A stretch of DNA of 51,553 nucleotides from G963674665 sp964609625 (GCA_964609625.1 CAZSRS010000032.1:1-51553), one strand, 5' to 3'; positions 33,145-48,316 are shown, counted from the first letter of the stretch. Notes: a model not told the origin generated them from the letters alone. A program made the numbers and translations.

Positions 33145-34776
33145 ATGAGCGACACCGCACGCAAACCCACCAGGAATGCGGCTCTGGATTTCCACCACGG
33201 CTCCAGCCATGCTCCGGGAAGGCTTGGCGGCCATGGTCTGGATTGGGGCAACAGGCCGCGCATATTCAAGGAGTACGCCAAGCTGCCGGGTGTCGCGCCC
33301 CGCCTTTTGCCGAGGGCGGAGGATTTCCCGACGTGCGGTCTGGACATGGTCCTTGAGGGGCGAGTGGAGGCGTTCTCCGCCGAACCCGCGGGCATGGCCG
33401 GAGCGCTCTCCAGGATACTGGCTCAGGCTTGCGGTATTACGGCTGTCAGCCGGCACGGCGGCGGGGATTTCCACTATCGGGCCGCTGCCTCGGCCGGAGC
33501 CCTGTACCCCGTGGAGTGCTACGTGGCCCTGGACAGGAGCGCTCCGTTGCCAGACGGCAGCGCCAACATCTCCCGTTGCCTCCACCACTACCATCCCCTG
33601 GAGCATGCGCTCATGGATCTGGGCGTGGCGCCCCTGGCCTTGGAGCAGGCATTGGATGCCTGCGGCATGGCAGGGGCTTCCGGTTTCGTCGCCGCGTTCT
33701 TTCTCACCGGCATATTCTATCGCTCGGCCTGGAAATACAGGGAGCGCGCCTATCGCTACGTGCTCTTGGACGCCGGGTACGTGCTGGAGAACGTGCTGCT
33801 GTCCTTGCGGGCCGAGGGGATGTCCGCAACAGTCCGCTACGATTTCCACGACGCGGCCCTGAACGAGTTGCTCTGCCTTGACCCTGGGCACGAGGTCTGC
33901 CTGGCAGTGGTCTTCGCGCGTGGCAACACTGCTTCGCAAAAAGGCAATGCGGTCAGCGCGGCCGCCGAACCGGTTGCCGAGCCACGGGGCGACGCCCGCG
34001 CTGCCCTTGCCGCCTTGAGTACCACCGCCCCGCGGGGACTCTCCTTTCCTGCTATCAACGACATCCACACCGCCGGCGACATGGATGCGCCCGTGCCCAC
34101 GACTGTGATAAACCGCAATGCCGTATTGCGTACTCCGGGCTTGGATAAGGATCTTGTCTTCGCCCCCCTGCCGCCCGTGAGCGTTGCACAGCCCCTGCCT
34201 TCACTGCACCAGTGCATCTTCCGCCGCCGCTCACGCCGCAATTTCGTGCCCGAGCCCCTGCCCTGGGAGATGCTGGGAAACGCACTGCGCCTGCTGCTGC
34301 GCCCAGATCCCCCTGGTCAGTGCCCGGACAGACTCGACACCCTGTTGCACGTGGCCTTGGCCCTGCACAAGGTCAAGGTGACAGGGAGCGCGGGGAGCGC
34401 TGGGAGCCAAGGCCTGTTCCTGCTCGAAACCGGAGCCGACAACACGCTGGAATGGAAATGCCTGATCGGGCGCTCCGTGCAAGACACGCTCGCGGACATC
34501 TGCCTGGGGCAGGCCTGGCTGCAACACGCCAACGCGCTGGTCCTCTTCCTCTCCGACGTCGGCGGACTGGAAGCAATCCACGGCCCCCGCGTCTACCGGA
34601 AGATCATGCTCGAAGCCGGACGCCTCGGGGAGCGGGTCTATCTCCTGGCTACAGCCCTCGGTCTGGGGGCCTGCGGCGTCGGGGCCTTCTTCGACGCCTT
34701 GGCCTCCGATCTCCTTGACCTGGGGCGCGACATGCACCTGTTACACCTCACGGCCATGGGCCGGGTGCGAGGGTAA
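33145..34776 (+). CDS. SagB/ThcOx-type oxidoreductase with tandem nitroreductase folds
   Basis: A 543-residue protein made of two nitroreductase-like halves. The first (about 1-260) has DWGNRPRIFKEYAKLP and YHYRAAASAGALYPVECYVAL-like text, with H at HHYHPLEHAL, as in SagB dehydrogenases that oxidise azolines in TOMM peptides. The second (about 340-543) starts FRRRSRRNFVPEPLPW and ends LGACGVGAFFDALASDLLDL, the usual FMN-binding nitroreductase C-terminus. Such double-domain SagB proteins also occur outside peptide-toxin clusters. No YcaO cyclodehydratase, precursor peptide or transporter lies nearby, so a TOMM role is not supported here. AGGAG precedes ATG 33145; it diverges from bioY. Confidence 0.85.
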   Translation: MSDTARKPTRNAALDFHHGSSHAPGRLGGHGLDWGNRPRIFKEYAKLPGVAPRLLPRAEDFPTCGLDMVLEGRVEAFSAEPAGMAGALSRILAQACGITAVSRHGGGDFHYRAAASAGALYPVECYVALDRSAPLPDGSANISRCLHHYHPLEHALMDLGVAPLALEQALDACGMAGASGFVAAFFLTGIFYRSAWKYRERAYRYVLLDAGYVLENVLLSLRAEGMSATVRYDFHDAALNELLCLDPGHEVCLAVVFARGNTASQKGNAVSAAAEPVAEPRGDARAALAALSTTAPRGLSFPAINDIHTAGDMDAPVPTTVINRNAVLRTPGLDKDLVFAPLPPVSVAQPLPSLHQCIFRRRSRRNFVPEPLPWEMLGNALRLLLRPDPPGQCPDRLDTLLHVALALHKVKVTGSAGSAGSQGLFLLETGADNTLEWKCLIGRSVQDTLADICLGQAWLQHANALVLFLSDVGGLEAIHGPRVYRKIMLEAGRLGERVYLLATALGLGACGVGAFFDALASDLLDLGRDMHLLHLTAMGRVRG

Positions 34777-34911
34777 GGCGAGAGACACCCCGCAACGATA
34801 CCTGCCGTGCGGGCAGTGCCCCGAAAATGCCTGGGCGCCACGGGAAAAGCCCTGCGGAGCGCTTGACCACTTTCAAGATCCATTTTTTACAGCACCCGCC
34901 GTGGATAGGTC

Positions 34912-34961
34912 TTGACAGGGGGCCCGAAGTAATGCATTTGCATTAATACATTTGCATTAAA
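34912..34961 (+). promoter_or_regulatory. TTGACA element and repeat operator of the tetR gene
   Basis: TTGACA (34912-34917) is followed by an AT-rich block: AATGCA-TT-TGCATT forms a perfect inverted repeat at 34931-34944, and the unit CATTTGCATTAA occurs twice in direct orientation (34935-34946 and 34949-34960). The block overlaps the expected -10 region, 23 bp before the TetR start codon, and is a natural autorepressor site. Confidence 0.6.
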
Positions 34962-34983
34962 TTACGCCGGACAAGGGGATTGC

Positions 34984-35676
34984 ATGGAAACAGGACCACC
35001 AACGACAAAGGAAAGGGTTTTTGTGGCCGCGATCAAGGTCTTTGCCCGGAAGGGCTACAAGGGGGCCACGGTCCGCGAAATCTGCAAGGAAGCCGCAAGC
35101 GGCAACATGAACGTCGTGAACTATTACTTTGGCGGGAAAGCCAAACTCTACAGAGCCATCCTGGAGATTATGTTCGCGGAGTTGGGCAACAGGATGCGTA
35201 CGCTCGGCAGTACGGACAGTGCTGTCGATCCGGAAAAGAGGCTCCACGACCTCATTCGGACCTATTGCTCCATGTTGTTTTCAAGCGGCGAAATCGGAAA
35301 TGACCTTTTGGCGATATTCAACAACGAAATGGCACAGCCGTCACCGTATCTCAATGATCTTGTCAATACCTACATGGTTCCGCAAAACAAAGACATCTTG
35401 ATCTTGTTTCGTGACCTGCTAGGTGTTGATGCCCCGCACTGGCTGCTTCGCGATACAGCAGTGAGCGTTTTCAGCCAAGTCATGTATTATACCACTGTAT
35501 TGGTAATATTCAAGCAAGTTCACCCAACGCATCCAGGCATGGAAGCATATCATGCGCACCTCGCGGAGCATGTCTTCCGCTTTTCCATGGCGGGCATCAA
35601 GGAAGTGAAGCGGGCATTCGCGGCCGGAGAGCTGGTGCGACCAGAAACCTCAAGGGAAGATCATGAGACAGCATAA
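34984..35676 (+). CDS. TetR-family transcriptional regulator
   Basis: A 230-residue repressor. The N-terminal HTH reads ERVFVAAIKVFARKGYKGAT, VREICKEA and NYYFGGKAKLYRAI, typical of the TetR family with the CecR/DUF1956-like C-terminal domain (LFSSGEIGNDLLAIFNNEMAQPSPYL). AAGGGG lies upstream of ATG 34984. The gene overlaps the acyltransferase by 14 bp, making it the probable local regulator. By eye its base composition is more AT-rich than the flanking genes, as is the start of the next gene. Ligand unknown. Confidence 0.9.
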   Translation: METGPPTTKERVFVAAIKVFARKGYKGATVREICKEAASGNMNVVNYYFGGKAKLYRAILEIMFAELGNRMRTLGSTDSAVDPEKRLHDLIRTYCSMLFSSGEIGNDLLAIFNNEMAQPSPYLNDLVNTYMVPQNKDILILFRDLLGVDAPHWLLRDTAVSVFSQVMYYTTVLVIFKQVHPTHPGMEAYHAHLAEHVFRFSMAGIKEVKRAFAAGELVRPETSREDHETA

Positions 35677-37042
35677 CGACAGGATCATCTTTCTGGATAA
35701 TGTCCGCACCATGGTTGTCATGTTCGTTGTGATATTGCACGCGGCATGCGCCTATGCCGAGATCATCCCCTGGTGGCCGGTGCAGGAGTTTCCCAAGGAG
35801 TTGCCATACTCCGTGATCATCTTGGTTTTCGATCTGTTCTGCATGCCGACGCTATTTTTCATCGCCGGGTATTTTGCACCGGCGTCCTTTCGCAGGAATG
35901 GAGCATGGGGATTCATAAAAACCAAATTGCGCAGACTCGGCGTTCCATTTGTCTTTCTTTCGGTGTTCTATGTCCCCATCATGTCCTATGTCGGCTATCG
36001 TGGGCGCACGGAGCAGCCGTTGGGTTTTTTCGACTACTGGCTCTTCCAACTTTCCACGGCCTGGAAGCCTAAATTCGTGCTCCTGGACTCGGTGGAAAAG
36101 GCTGCTCCCCATGCCAATGATTTCTCACAGTGGCACCTCTGGTTCATCACTCTGTTGTTTCTCTTCTTCCTGGCTTACGCCATTGCGGCAAGGATTTGGC
36201 CCGCTCTTGCATATCCGGCGAAATCCCCTGATGCCACGGAGCCATCGAAGGGAGCAACGCGGCTTCGCGCGGCAGAACGCAGCGCCATGGGCAAAGTACC
36301 CGTAGGGCTTGGTGAAATCGGGTTTTCGACAGACCACGGCACGCAGAATACAGGACGTGTGTCGAGGGCATCTCGGTATGACACCACGAGCCGGGAGGTC
36401 CTCGCGTCCCTGTTGATCACGGGTCTTGTTTCTACCATGTTGGTAAGTATCACCAACATGGCCATACCTGACTGGTCCTGGGCCAATATCGGGGGGTATT
36501 TCCTGGCGCAGCCCACGCGATTGGGCACGTATTGCACCCTGTTCTGGCTTGGCGTGCTCGCCGCTCACAGAGGGTGGTTCACGCGGGCTTCCTTTCCCGG
36601 TCCTCTTTGGGTTTGGCTGACCGTGGCCCTGATTCTGGACATGGTCTTTTTCGCCATACTCGAGCAGTTCATGAAGACCATGGGCCCGGCCCCCTTGCCA
36701 TTGGCCATGGCAAACGGCGCGTTGAGATCCTTCGCTTGTTTGGCTTGGCTTGCGGTTTTACTCAAGATCGCGCAACGTTGGCTGAAGAGTCCGCATGCTC
36801 TACGCGCGGCGTTGAGCAGGAGCTCCTACGACATCTACCTCTTGCACCTACCCGTGGTCGTGGGCCTGCAACTCGTGGCCACGACCCTGCCTTTGGATTA
36901 TTTTGTCAAGTTTCTGCTGATCATTGTCTGCGCCACGGCGCTCTGCTTTTTTCTCAGCCGGGAACTCGTGCAGGCGCGTCCGAGAAGGGCATTGGCGCTG
37001 CTCCTGGCGGTCTTCTTGACCGCGTGCGTGGTGCTCGGGTGA
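35663..37042 (+). CDS. acyltransferase 3 family membrane protein
   Basis: A 459-residue protein with about ten membrane helices. It opens with the acyltransferase-3 signature IIFLDNVRTMVVMFVVILHAA (the His is the expected catalytic residue) and carries FDLFCMPTLFFIAGYFAP and later QWHLWFITLLFLFF. These enzymes transfer acyl groups to sugars or lipids at the cell surface. A hydrophilic insertion of about 60 residues (near 190-250) separates helices and is unusual. The gene overlaps tetR by 14 bp and has no other partner. Confidence 0.88.
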   Translation: MRQHNDRIIFLDNVRTMVVMFVVILHAACAYAEIIPWWPVQEFPKELPYSVIILVFDLFCMPTLFFIAGYFAPASFRRNGAWGFIKTKLRRLGVPFVFLSVFYVPIMSYVGYRGRTEQPLGFFDYWLFQLSTAWKPKFVLLDSVEKAAPHANDFSQWHLWFITLLFLFFLAYAIAARIWPALAYPAKSPDATEPSKGATRLRAAERSAMGKVPVGLGEIGFSTDHGTQNTGRVSRASRYDTTSREVLASLLITGLVSTMLVSITNMAIPDWSWANIGGYFLAQPTRLGTYCTLFWLGVLAAHRGWFTRASFPGPLWVWLTVALILDMVFFAILEQFMKTMGPAPLPLAMANGALRSFACLAWLAVLLKIAQRWLKSPHALRAALSRSSYDIYLLHLPVVVGLQLVATTLPLDYFVKFLLIIVCATALCFFLSRELVQARPRRALALLLAVFLTACVVLG

Positions 37043-37155
37043 AAGAGTGGATCATTCTCGAGCGCCCCTTGCCCCTGGCTCCCAATGCATTATCTACCGT
37101 AGTACATGGAAATGCGTTGCCAGGCCCAAGCCAAAACCATATCCGGAAGTGAGCC

Positions 37156-38283
37156 ATGAACACTAAAACAACGGTCGCTTGCCTGCTAGCCAGTCTGGGG
37201 CTCCTGCTGGTCGCGACGGTGCTTTTCCGGGACGTGCCGGTATACGGGAATGCCTCCAAGCCTATGGAGAATCCGAACATGAAAGAGAATGTCAGCACCG
37301 CCACCTTTGCCGGCGGCTGCTTCTGGTGCGTGGAGTCCGACCTGAAGAAGCTGCCCGGCGTGCTTTCGGTGGTCTCCGGATACACCGGGGGGCAGGTCGA
37401 GAACCCTGACTACAAATCGGTCAGCACCGGAAGAACCGGATACCTCGAAGCCGTGCAAGTGAGCTTCGATCCAACGCGCATCGGCTACCAGGAGCTTTTG
37501 GACGGGTTCTGGCGCACCATCGACCCCACCGATCCCGGCGGGCAGTTCGCTGACAGAGGCTCCCAGTACACCACCGCCGTCTTCTATCACGACGAGGAGC
37601 AGAAGCGCCTGGCCGAGGCCTCGAAACAGGCCCTGGAAGCATCCGGCATCTTTGACAGGCCCATCGTCACGCAGATTCGCCCGGCAACGGCCTTTTACCC
37701 TGCCGAGGAATACCACCAGCGTTACGCGGAGAAGAATCCGGGACATTACAAGAACTACCGCATCGGCTCGGGGAGGCAGTGCTTCCTGGACCAGACCTGG
37801 GGCAACGTGCGGCGGATTAAGGACGAGGAGGCGACGGGAAACCGCGTCTTTCAGCGGCCGGACAAGGCCGACCTGCGGCAACGCCTGAGCCCCCTGCAAT
37901 ATCGCGTGACACAGGACGAAGCCACCGAGCCGCCCTTCCGCAACGAGTACTGGGACAACAAGCGCCAGGGTATTTACGTGGATGTGGTCTCGGGTGAACC
38001 CTTGTTCAGTTCCGGCGACAAGTACGATTCCGGCACTGGTTGGCCAAGCTTCACCCGCCCCCTTGAATCGGAACACATCGTGGAACGCAAGGACAGCTCC
38101 TTGTTCATGACACGCATCGAGGTACGCAGCCTGTACGGCGACTCCCACCTGGGGCATGTGTTCGACGACGGCCCCGCGCCCACGGGCAAGAGATACTGCA
38201 TCAACTCCGCGGCCCTGCGCTTCATCCCCAAAGAGGAACTGGAGCAGGAAGGCTACGGCGAGTATCTGCGGCTGTTCCAGTAG
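37156..38283 (+). CDS. msrAB: exported bifunctional methionine sulfoxide reductase MsrAB
   Basis: A 375-residue fusion. Residues 1-25 are a signal peptide or anchor (VACLLASLGLLLVATVLF), so it should work in the periplasm. MsrA follows, with the catalytic GCFWC (C55) and GYTGG. MsrB comes last, with SGTGWPSF, GDSHLGHVFDDGP and catalytic RYCINSAALRF (C348). MsrB has VDVVSGEP instead of a CxxC pair, so it lacks the structural zinc site. The two domains reduce the S and R epimers of methionine sulfoxide, repairing oxidised surface proteins. GGAAGTGA precedes ATG 37156. Confidence 0.95.
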   Translation: MNTKTTVACLLASLGLLLVATVLFRDVPVYGNASKPMENPNMKENVSTATFAGGCFWCVESDLKKLPGVLSVVSGYTGGQVENPDYKSVSTGRTGYLEAVQVSFDPTRIGYQELLDGFWRTIDPTDPGGQFADRGSQYTTAVFYHDEEQKRLAEASKQALEASGIFDRPIVTQIRPATAFYPAEEYHQRYAEKNPGHYKNYRIGSGRQCFLDQTWGNVRRIKDEEATGNRVFQRPDKADLRQRLSPLQYRVTQDEATEPPFRNEYWDNKRQGIYVDVVSGEPLFSSGDKYDSGTGWPSFTRPLESEHIVERKDSSLFMTRIEVRSLYGDSHLGHVFDDGPAPTGKRYCINSAALRFIPKEELEQEGYGEYLRLFQ

Positions 38284-38342
38284 GGGCGGCGGACAAGGCT
38301 AGGCGAAAGCGCGACGTCACGGCCTCATTGTTCCGGGGCGAG

Positions 38343-38726
38343 CTACATCCCGGTAGGCTCCAGGGTGAAGCCGGCGTGTTGGAGATCCTCCATGAATTCC
38401 TGGCCGATCTCCAGGGCGGATTCGTTGTCCAGGTCGTAGCGCCAGGTCACGTGCACCGTGGCGCCCGCGGCCGCGGCCTGTTCCAACCGGTCCAGCAGCA
38501 TCATGAACACCTTGGAGCTGGAGCTGTTGAGATAGATCATCTCCAGGTCCACGATCAGGGGGCGCTCCAGGGACAGGAGCATCCGCTCCAGCATGTCGAA
38601 CATCGGCTGGTACAAGCTGCTGGCGTTTTCCGGATAGGAGCTGCCCGATATCTCGAGCCGGCCGGCGTCGGGGTCCAGGCGGATGAAGGGCGTGGCGCGG
38701 GTCGCTTCACGGATGTAAGGTTGCAT
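38343..38726 (-). CDS. SiaC-like (DUF1987) regulatory phosphoprotein
   Basis: A 127-residue single-domain protein. SiaC family marks: RLEISGSSYPENAS near the N-terminus, LEMIYLNSSSSKVFMMLLDRLE and VTWRYDLDNESALEIGQEFMEDL. In Pseudomonas aeruginosa SiaC the phosphorylated Thr68 activates the diguanylate cyclase SiaD and is dephosphorylated by the PP2C phosphatase SiaA. Here the matching residue is Ser68 (YLNSSSSK). The gene is last in the minus-strand operon and overlaps the SpoIIE-type phosphatase by 20 bp, the expected partner. No SiaB or SiaD is in the window. Confidence 0.88.
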   Translation of the reverse strand: MQPYIREATRATPFIRLDPDAGRLEISGSSYPENASSLYQPMFDMLERMLLSLERPLIVDLEMIYLNSSSSKVFMMLLDRLEQAAAAGATVHVTWRYDLDNESALEIGQEFMEDLQHAGFTLEPTGM

Positions 38727-39965
38727 CGCTCTCTCCCCAGTGCTTGATCTCGAAGCCGATGACCGTGACGTCGTCCACCTGTGGTTCGTCGTGTCGGTAG
38801 GCCTCGAATTCCCGTTTCAGCAATTCTCGTTGCTCCGCGAACGGTTTGAGGGCGTGCTCCTTGACAAAGGAGCAGAAGCGGCGCTTGCCGAAAGAGAAGC
38901 GCTTGTGCCCCCCGAGCTGGTCGAGGTAGCCGTCGGTGGTCAGGTAGAAGCGCATGCCGGGCTGAAGCTCCAGGCAGTGGTTGGTGAATTCGAAGTCCGC
39001 GTCAGAGCTGCGATAGCCCACGCTCATGCGATCGCCCTTGATCTCGTGGAGTTCGCCGTCCTTGCCGGGGTGGATGTGGAACATGGAGATGCGCGCTCCG
39101 GCGAAGATCAGGCGGTTCTTGTCCTTTTCCAGGCGGCAGAGACCGATGTCCAGTCCGTCGTCGGCCAGGGAACTGGTGCGACGACGGCCCAGGGCGTTGC
39201 GGATCAGGCGATTGAGTTCCTGCAAGGCGTGGGCCGGGTCAGCGCACTTGAAATCGTTGATCACCCTGTCCAGGGAGGTGCCGGCGATCATGGTCATGAT
39301 GGCGCCGGGCACGCCGTGCCCAGTGCAGTCCATGATGGCCCACCAGAAGCCCTCGTCGCGCCCCTCGAACCAGAAGATGTCACCGCCGATGATGTCCTTG
39401 GGGCTCCAGATGATGAAGTGGTCGTCGATGTGCCGGTCGATGTTTTCCTGCTGGGGGAGGAAGGCGCGCTGAATACCCTGGGCGTACTCGATACTTTGCA
39501 TCACGCGATGGTTGGCGGCCTCGAGTTCCCTGTTGGCCTCGCGCAGCCGGCGGGTGAGTTCCAGGCGTTTGTCCATCTCCTCCTTGAGCTTGAGCACGGC
39601 GCGCACCCGGGCCTGGACAATGGGCACGCGGAAGGGCTTGGTGATGTAGTCCACCGCCCCCAGTTCGAGACCCTTGGTCTCGTCCTCTTCCTCGCTCATG
39701 GCGGTGATGAAGATCACGGGGATGTCCCTGGTGCGTTCGTTGTCCTTGAGCGCTTGGCATACTTCGTAGCCGTCCATGCCCGGCATGACGATGTCCAGGA
39801 GGATGCAATCGGGCTGAGAGTCGCCGGAGGCGATACGCAGGGCGTCGCCGCCGTTGGTGGCCACGCTCACGTTGAACTCCCTGGACAGGGCCGCGCCGAG
39901 CATGTTGATGTTGGCGGGCTGGTCGTCCACCACGAGAATGGAATGTTTGCGTGGCCGCGCAGGGT

Positions 39966-39969
<4 letters not shown>
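38707..39969 (-). CDS. response regulator with SpoIIE/PP2C phosphatase domain (SiaA-like output)
   Basis: A 420-residue protein. The receiver (about 1-130) has acceptor Asp in LLDIVMPGMDG and KPF. A helical linker (ELTRRLREANRELEAANHRV) is followed by a PP2C-like phosphatase: SIEYAQGIQRAFLP, DIIGGDIFWF, DCTGHGVPGAIMTMIA and TTDGYLDQLGG, then QVDDVTVIGFEI. The metal-binding Asp residues are conserved. Phosphorylation of the receiver by the adjacent hybrid kinases could control the phosphatase, which in turn would act on the SiaC-like proteins. Overlaps the kinase by 4 bp (ATGA) upstream and the SiaC-like gene downstream. Confidence 0.9.
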
Positions 39970-43454
<3,485 letters not shown>

Positions 43455-43514
43455 GCCCGATACTTCCTTCATGAGCTGTGCCGGGAGAATGGACCGGTGC
43501 TTCTTCCGGTCATG

Positions 43515-45733
<2,219 letters not shown>

Positions 45734-45734
<1 letters not shown>

Positions 45735-46174
45735 CAGGGTGAGTCCTCGCTGTCGATGGGGACCAGGGCAAAGGGCAGGGCCTGGAGATCGTCCCTGAAC
45801 TCCTCGCCGCATTCTTGCAACGTTTCGTTGCCACGGAAGTAGCGCCATTGGACTTCAATGGGCACCCCCTCGACCACGGCTGCCTCGAGGCGGTCGAAGA
45901 AGTTCAGCAGCACCTTGGAGCTGGAACTGTTGAGGTAGTTCATCTGCAAGCGCACGATGATTCCACACCCTGGCACTGCCCGCCCCGCATGAAGGTCTTC
46001 CCGCATGCTCTGGAGATAGCTGTCGAGCCAGGAAAAGACCGGACCGTAAAACAGGGCGGCGTTCTCGGGATAGGAATCCCCGGACATTTCCAGGAGCCGT
46101 GCATCGGCGTCGAAAAAGATGTGCGGCGTGTCCTTGCCGGCTTCGATGAACAGCGCCTCGAGGAAAACAGCCAT
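45734..46174 (-). CDS. second SiaC-like (DUF1987) protein
   Basis: A 146-residue paralogue of the protein at 38343-38726. It has RLLEMSGDSYPENAALFYGP, then LQMNYLNSSSSKVLLNFFD and VQWRYFRGNETLQECGEEF, i.e. the same YLNSSSSK phospho-site region. It differs by a longer middle loop with a Cys (AVPGCGIIV). ATG 46174 is supported by an AGG site and by the family start. It is the first gene of the minus-strand signalling operon and overlaps the next kinase start by 1 bp. Presumed regulatory phosphoprotein. Confidence 0.87.
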
Positions 46175-46499
46175 GAACGACCTCGCTCGACTGGGGAAAA
46201 CGATAGATTCGCGTGTTTCGACAATACGGCAACGGTACATGGGTTCATGGGCATGATCAAGGGGCATCGCGCTTCAAGCTCGGGCAGGCCGTTGTTCCAT
46301 CGGTCGATTCACTTACCCGAGGTGAATCGGTTCTTGGAGCACCGTCTTTTTTCATCAAACTTCTTGACGCACCTCCGTGCGTATAAGAATATGGCAAAGG
46401 CTTTCCATGTCCAGGGAAGGTTCGGGGGGAAACATTTCACGCGTGATGCAAAGCCGGGCCACGGATTTCATCCGTATTGTCCCGGATAGAAAGTGACCG
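46175..46499. promoter_or_regulatory. divergent intergenic region with 25-bp hairpin/palindrome
   Basis: This 325-bp gap separates the SiaC-like operon (minus) from the kinase at 46500 (plus). It holds a palindrome at 46305-46329: CGATTCACTT pairs with AGGTGAATCG around ACCCG, one G-T pair. A plus-strand promoter candidate is TTGACG (46364-46369), 17 bp, GAATAT (46387-46392). No coding region is convincing. The palindrome may be an operator shared by both units. Confidence 0.5.
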
Positions 46500-48197
46500 A
46501 TGCAAAATGCCAGACTCCTGACCATCGAGGACGACCCCGCCCTGCGCCGACTCCTGGTGCAGGATCTTCACGAACGTGGGCATGCGGTGCTTCAGGCCGA
46601 CAGCGGCGAAAAGGGCTTGTCCGTGTTTCGGCAACAGCGGCCCGATTGCGTGCTGCTGGACATGCGCCTGCCAGGCATGGACGGCATGGAGGTGCTCCGC
46701 ACAATGGCCCGTGAGGCACCCAACATGCCGGTGATCGTGGTCTCGGGTGCGGGATCCCTCAGGCAGGCCGTGGAAAGCCTCAGGGAGGGGGCCTGGGACT
46801 ACTTGATCAAGCCCATCGAGGACATGGATGACTTGGCCAAGGCCGTGGACCGCGCTCTGGAGCGTGCCGAGAGCCGAAAGCACGGCTTGCAGTTGCGCCA
46901 ACGGCTGGAAGCCGAAGTCCAGGAGCGGACCAGGGAATTACAAACGGAAATCGAGGAACGCAAACGCGCAGAAGCCGACCTGCGCGCGGCCAAGGAACTC
47001 GCCGAGGCCGCCAATGCAGCCAAGTCGCAATTCCTGGCCAACATGAGTCACGAGTTGCGCACCCCGCTCAATGCCATAATCGGCATGGCCCAGATGCTCT
47101 ACAAGACCCGCCCGGACGACGAGCAGAAGCACTTCCTGGGTCTGATCCTGGACTCCTCCAACGACCTGTTGGACATCATTTCCGACCTCCTGGACCTTTC
47201 CACCATCCAGGCCGATCGGTTGGCCCTGCGCCAGCGGCCCTTCATTCTGCGGGATTCGCTGCGCCCCCTGTTGGAAACCGCCCGCCGCCAGGCCGAGACC
47301 AAGGGACTGTACTTCGAGGCCGTGGTGGACGAGGACGTGCCACAAGAGGTGGTGGGGGATTCCTTCAGGATCAAGCAGGTGTTGCTCAACGTGCTGGACA
47401 ACGCCATCAAGTTCACGGAGCATGGCGAGGTGCGTGCCCGCATCTCCCTGATGCGGGAAGACGCCCCTTCGCCAAGCGGATCCCTGCTCTTGCTCTGGCA
47501 GGTCAGTGACACGGGCATCGGCATTCGGAACGACAAACTCGACAGCATCTTCGAGAGCTTCACCCTGGGTGAGGACTACCTGACCAAGAAATACGGCGGC
47601 ACTGGTCTGGGATTGGCCATCACCAGGGAGCTGGTGCGGATGATGGGCGGGGAAATCTGGGTCGAGAGCCTGGCTGGTCAGGGCAGCAGCTTCTACTTCA
47701 CCGTGCGGGTGGATGTGCCGGCCCGGCCCTTGCGCGCGGAGGACGCACTGCCCAGGCAGGCCACGGCCGACAAGGCCTCCGGCCCCGGTTTGCGCATCCT
47801 GCTGGTGGAGGACGAGCCAGTGAGCCGTATTTTCACCAGGCGCATGCTGCATATCGCCGGGCATGACGTGCTCCTGGCCGAAGACGGTCCAAAATCCTTG
47901 CAGGTATTGGCATCAGAGCCCGTGGATTTGGTGCTCATGGACTTGCAACTCCCCGGCTTCAGCGGCCTCGAGGCTACCAGACGCATCCGAGGCGGCAGGG
48001 TTCAGGGTGTCGATCCGGATATCCCCATCGTGGCGCTCATTGCCTACCTGCAGCAAGGGGATCGTGGGCGGGGCGCCGAACCACGCTTTGATGCCTACCT
48101 GGTCAAGCCCGTGGAGGCGGACGCGCTGCTCGAGACCATCGAGGCAGTCATGGCCACCAAGGAAGACGAGGGCGACAACGCCCAGGATTATGCCTAA
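46500..48197 (+). CDS. hybrid histidine kinase, REC-HK-REC
   Basis: A 565-residue soluble kinase. An N-terminal receiver (LLDMRLPGMDG, IVVSGAGS, YLIKPI) of the NtrC-like subtype is followed by a coiled coil (EAEVQERTRELQTEIEERKR), H-box (NMSHELRTPLNAIIGM), ATPase (DTGIGIR, GGTGLGLAITREL) and a second receiver (VLMDLQLPGFSG). In the second receiver the switch position reads VALIAYLQQ where a Thr/Ser would be usual, so its output may be altered. There is no HPt or DNA-binding domain. The ribosome-binding site is weak. It is divergent from the SiaC-like operon and may feed phosphate into it (inference). Confidence 0.9.
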   Translation: MQNARLLTIEDDPALRRLLVQDLHERGHAVLQADSGEKGLSVFRQQRPDCVLLDMRLPGMDGMEVLRTMAREAPNMPVIVVSGAGSLRQAVESLREGAWDYLIKPIEDMDDLAKAVDRALERAESRKHGLQLRQRLEAEVQERTRELQTEIEERKRAEADLRAAKELAEAANAAKSQFLANMSHELRTPLNAIIGMAQMLYKTRPDDEQKHFLGLILDSSNDLLDIISDLLDLSTIQADRLALRQRPFILRDSLRPLLETARRQAETKGLYFEAVVDEDVPQEVVGDSFRIKQVLLNVLDNAIKFTEHGEVRARISLMREDAPSPSGSLLLLWQVSDTGIGIRNDKLDSIFESFTLGEDYLTKKYGGTGLGLAITRELVRMMGGEIWVESLAGQGSSFYFTVRVDVPARPLRAEDALPRQATADKASGPGLRILLVEDEPVSRIFTRRMLHIAGHDVLLAEDGPKSLQVLASEPVDLVLMDLQLPGFSGLEATRRIRGGRVQGVDPDIPIVALIAYLQQGDRGRGAEPRFDAYLVKPVEADALLETIEAVMATKEDEGDNAQDYA

Positions 48198-48316
48198 CCC
48201 GAGCTTCGTGTACAACGACCGCGATGGCGGGAAATCGCACGAGAAATACACGACATTGGACAGTATGTGGTCCACCAGGACTTTCCACGGATGGGCCACA
48301 ACCACAAGGAGGAGGC

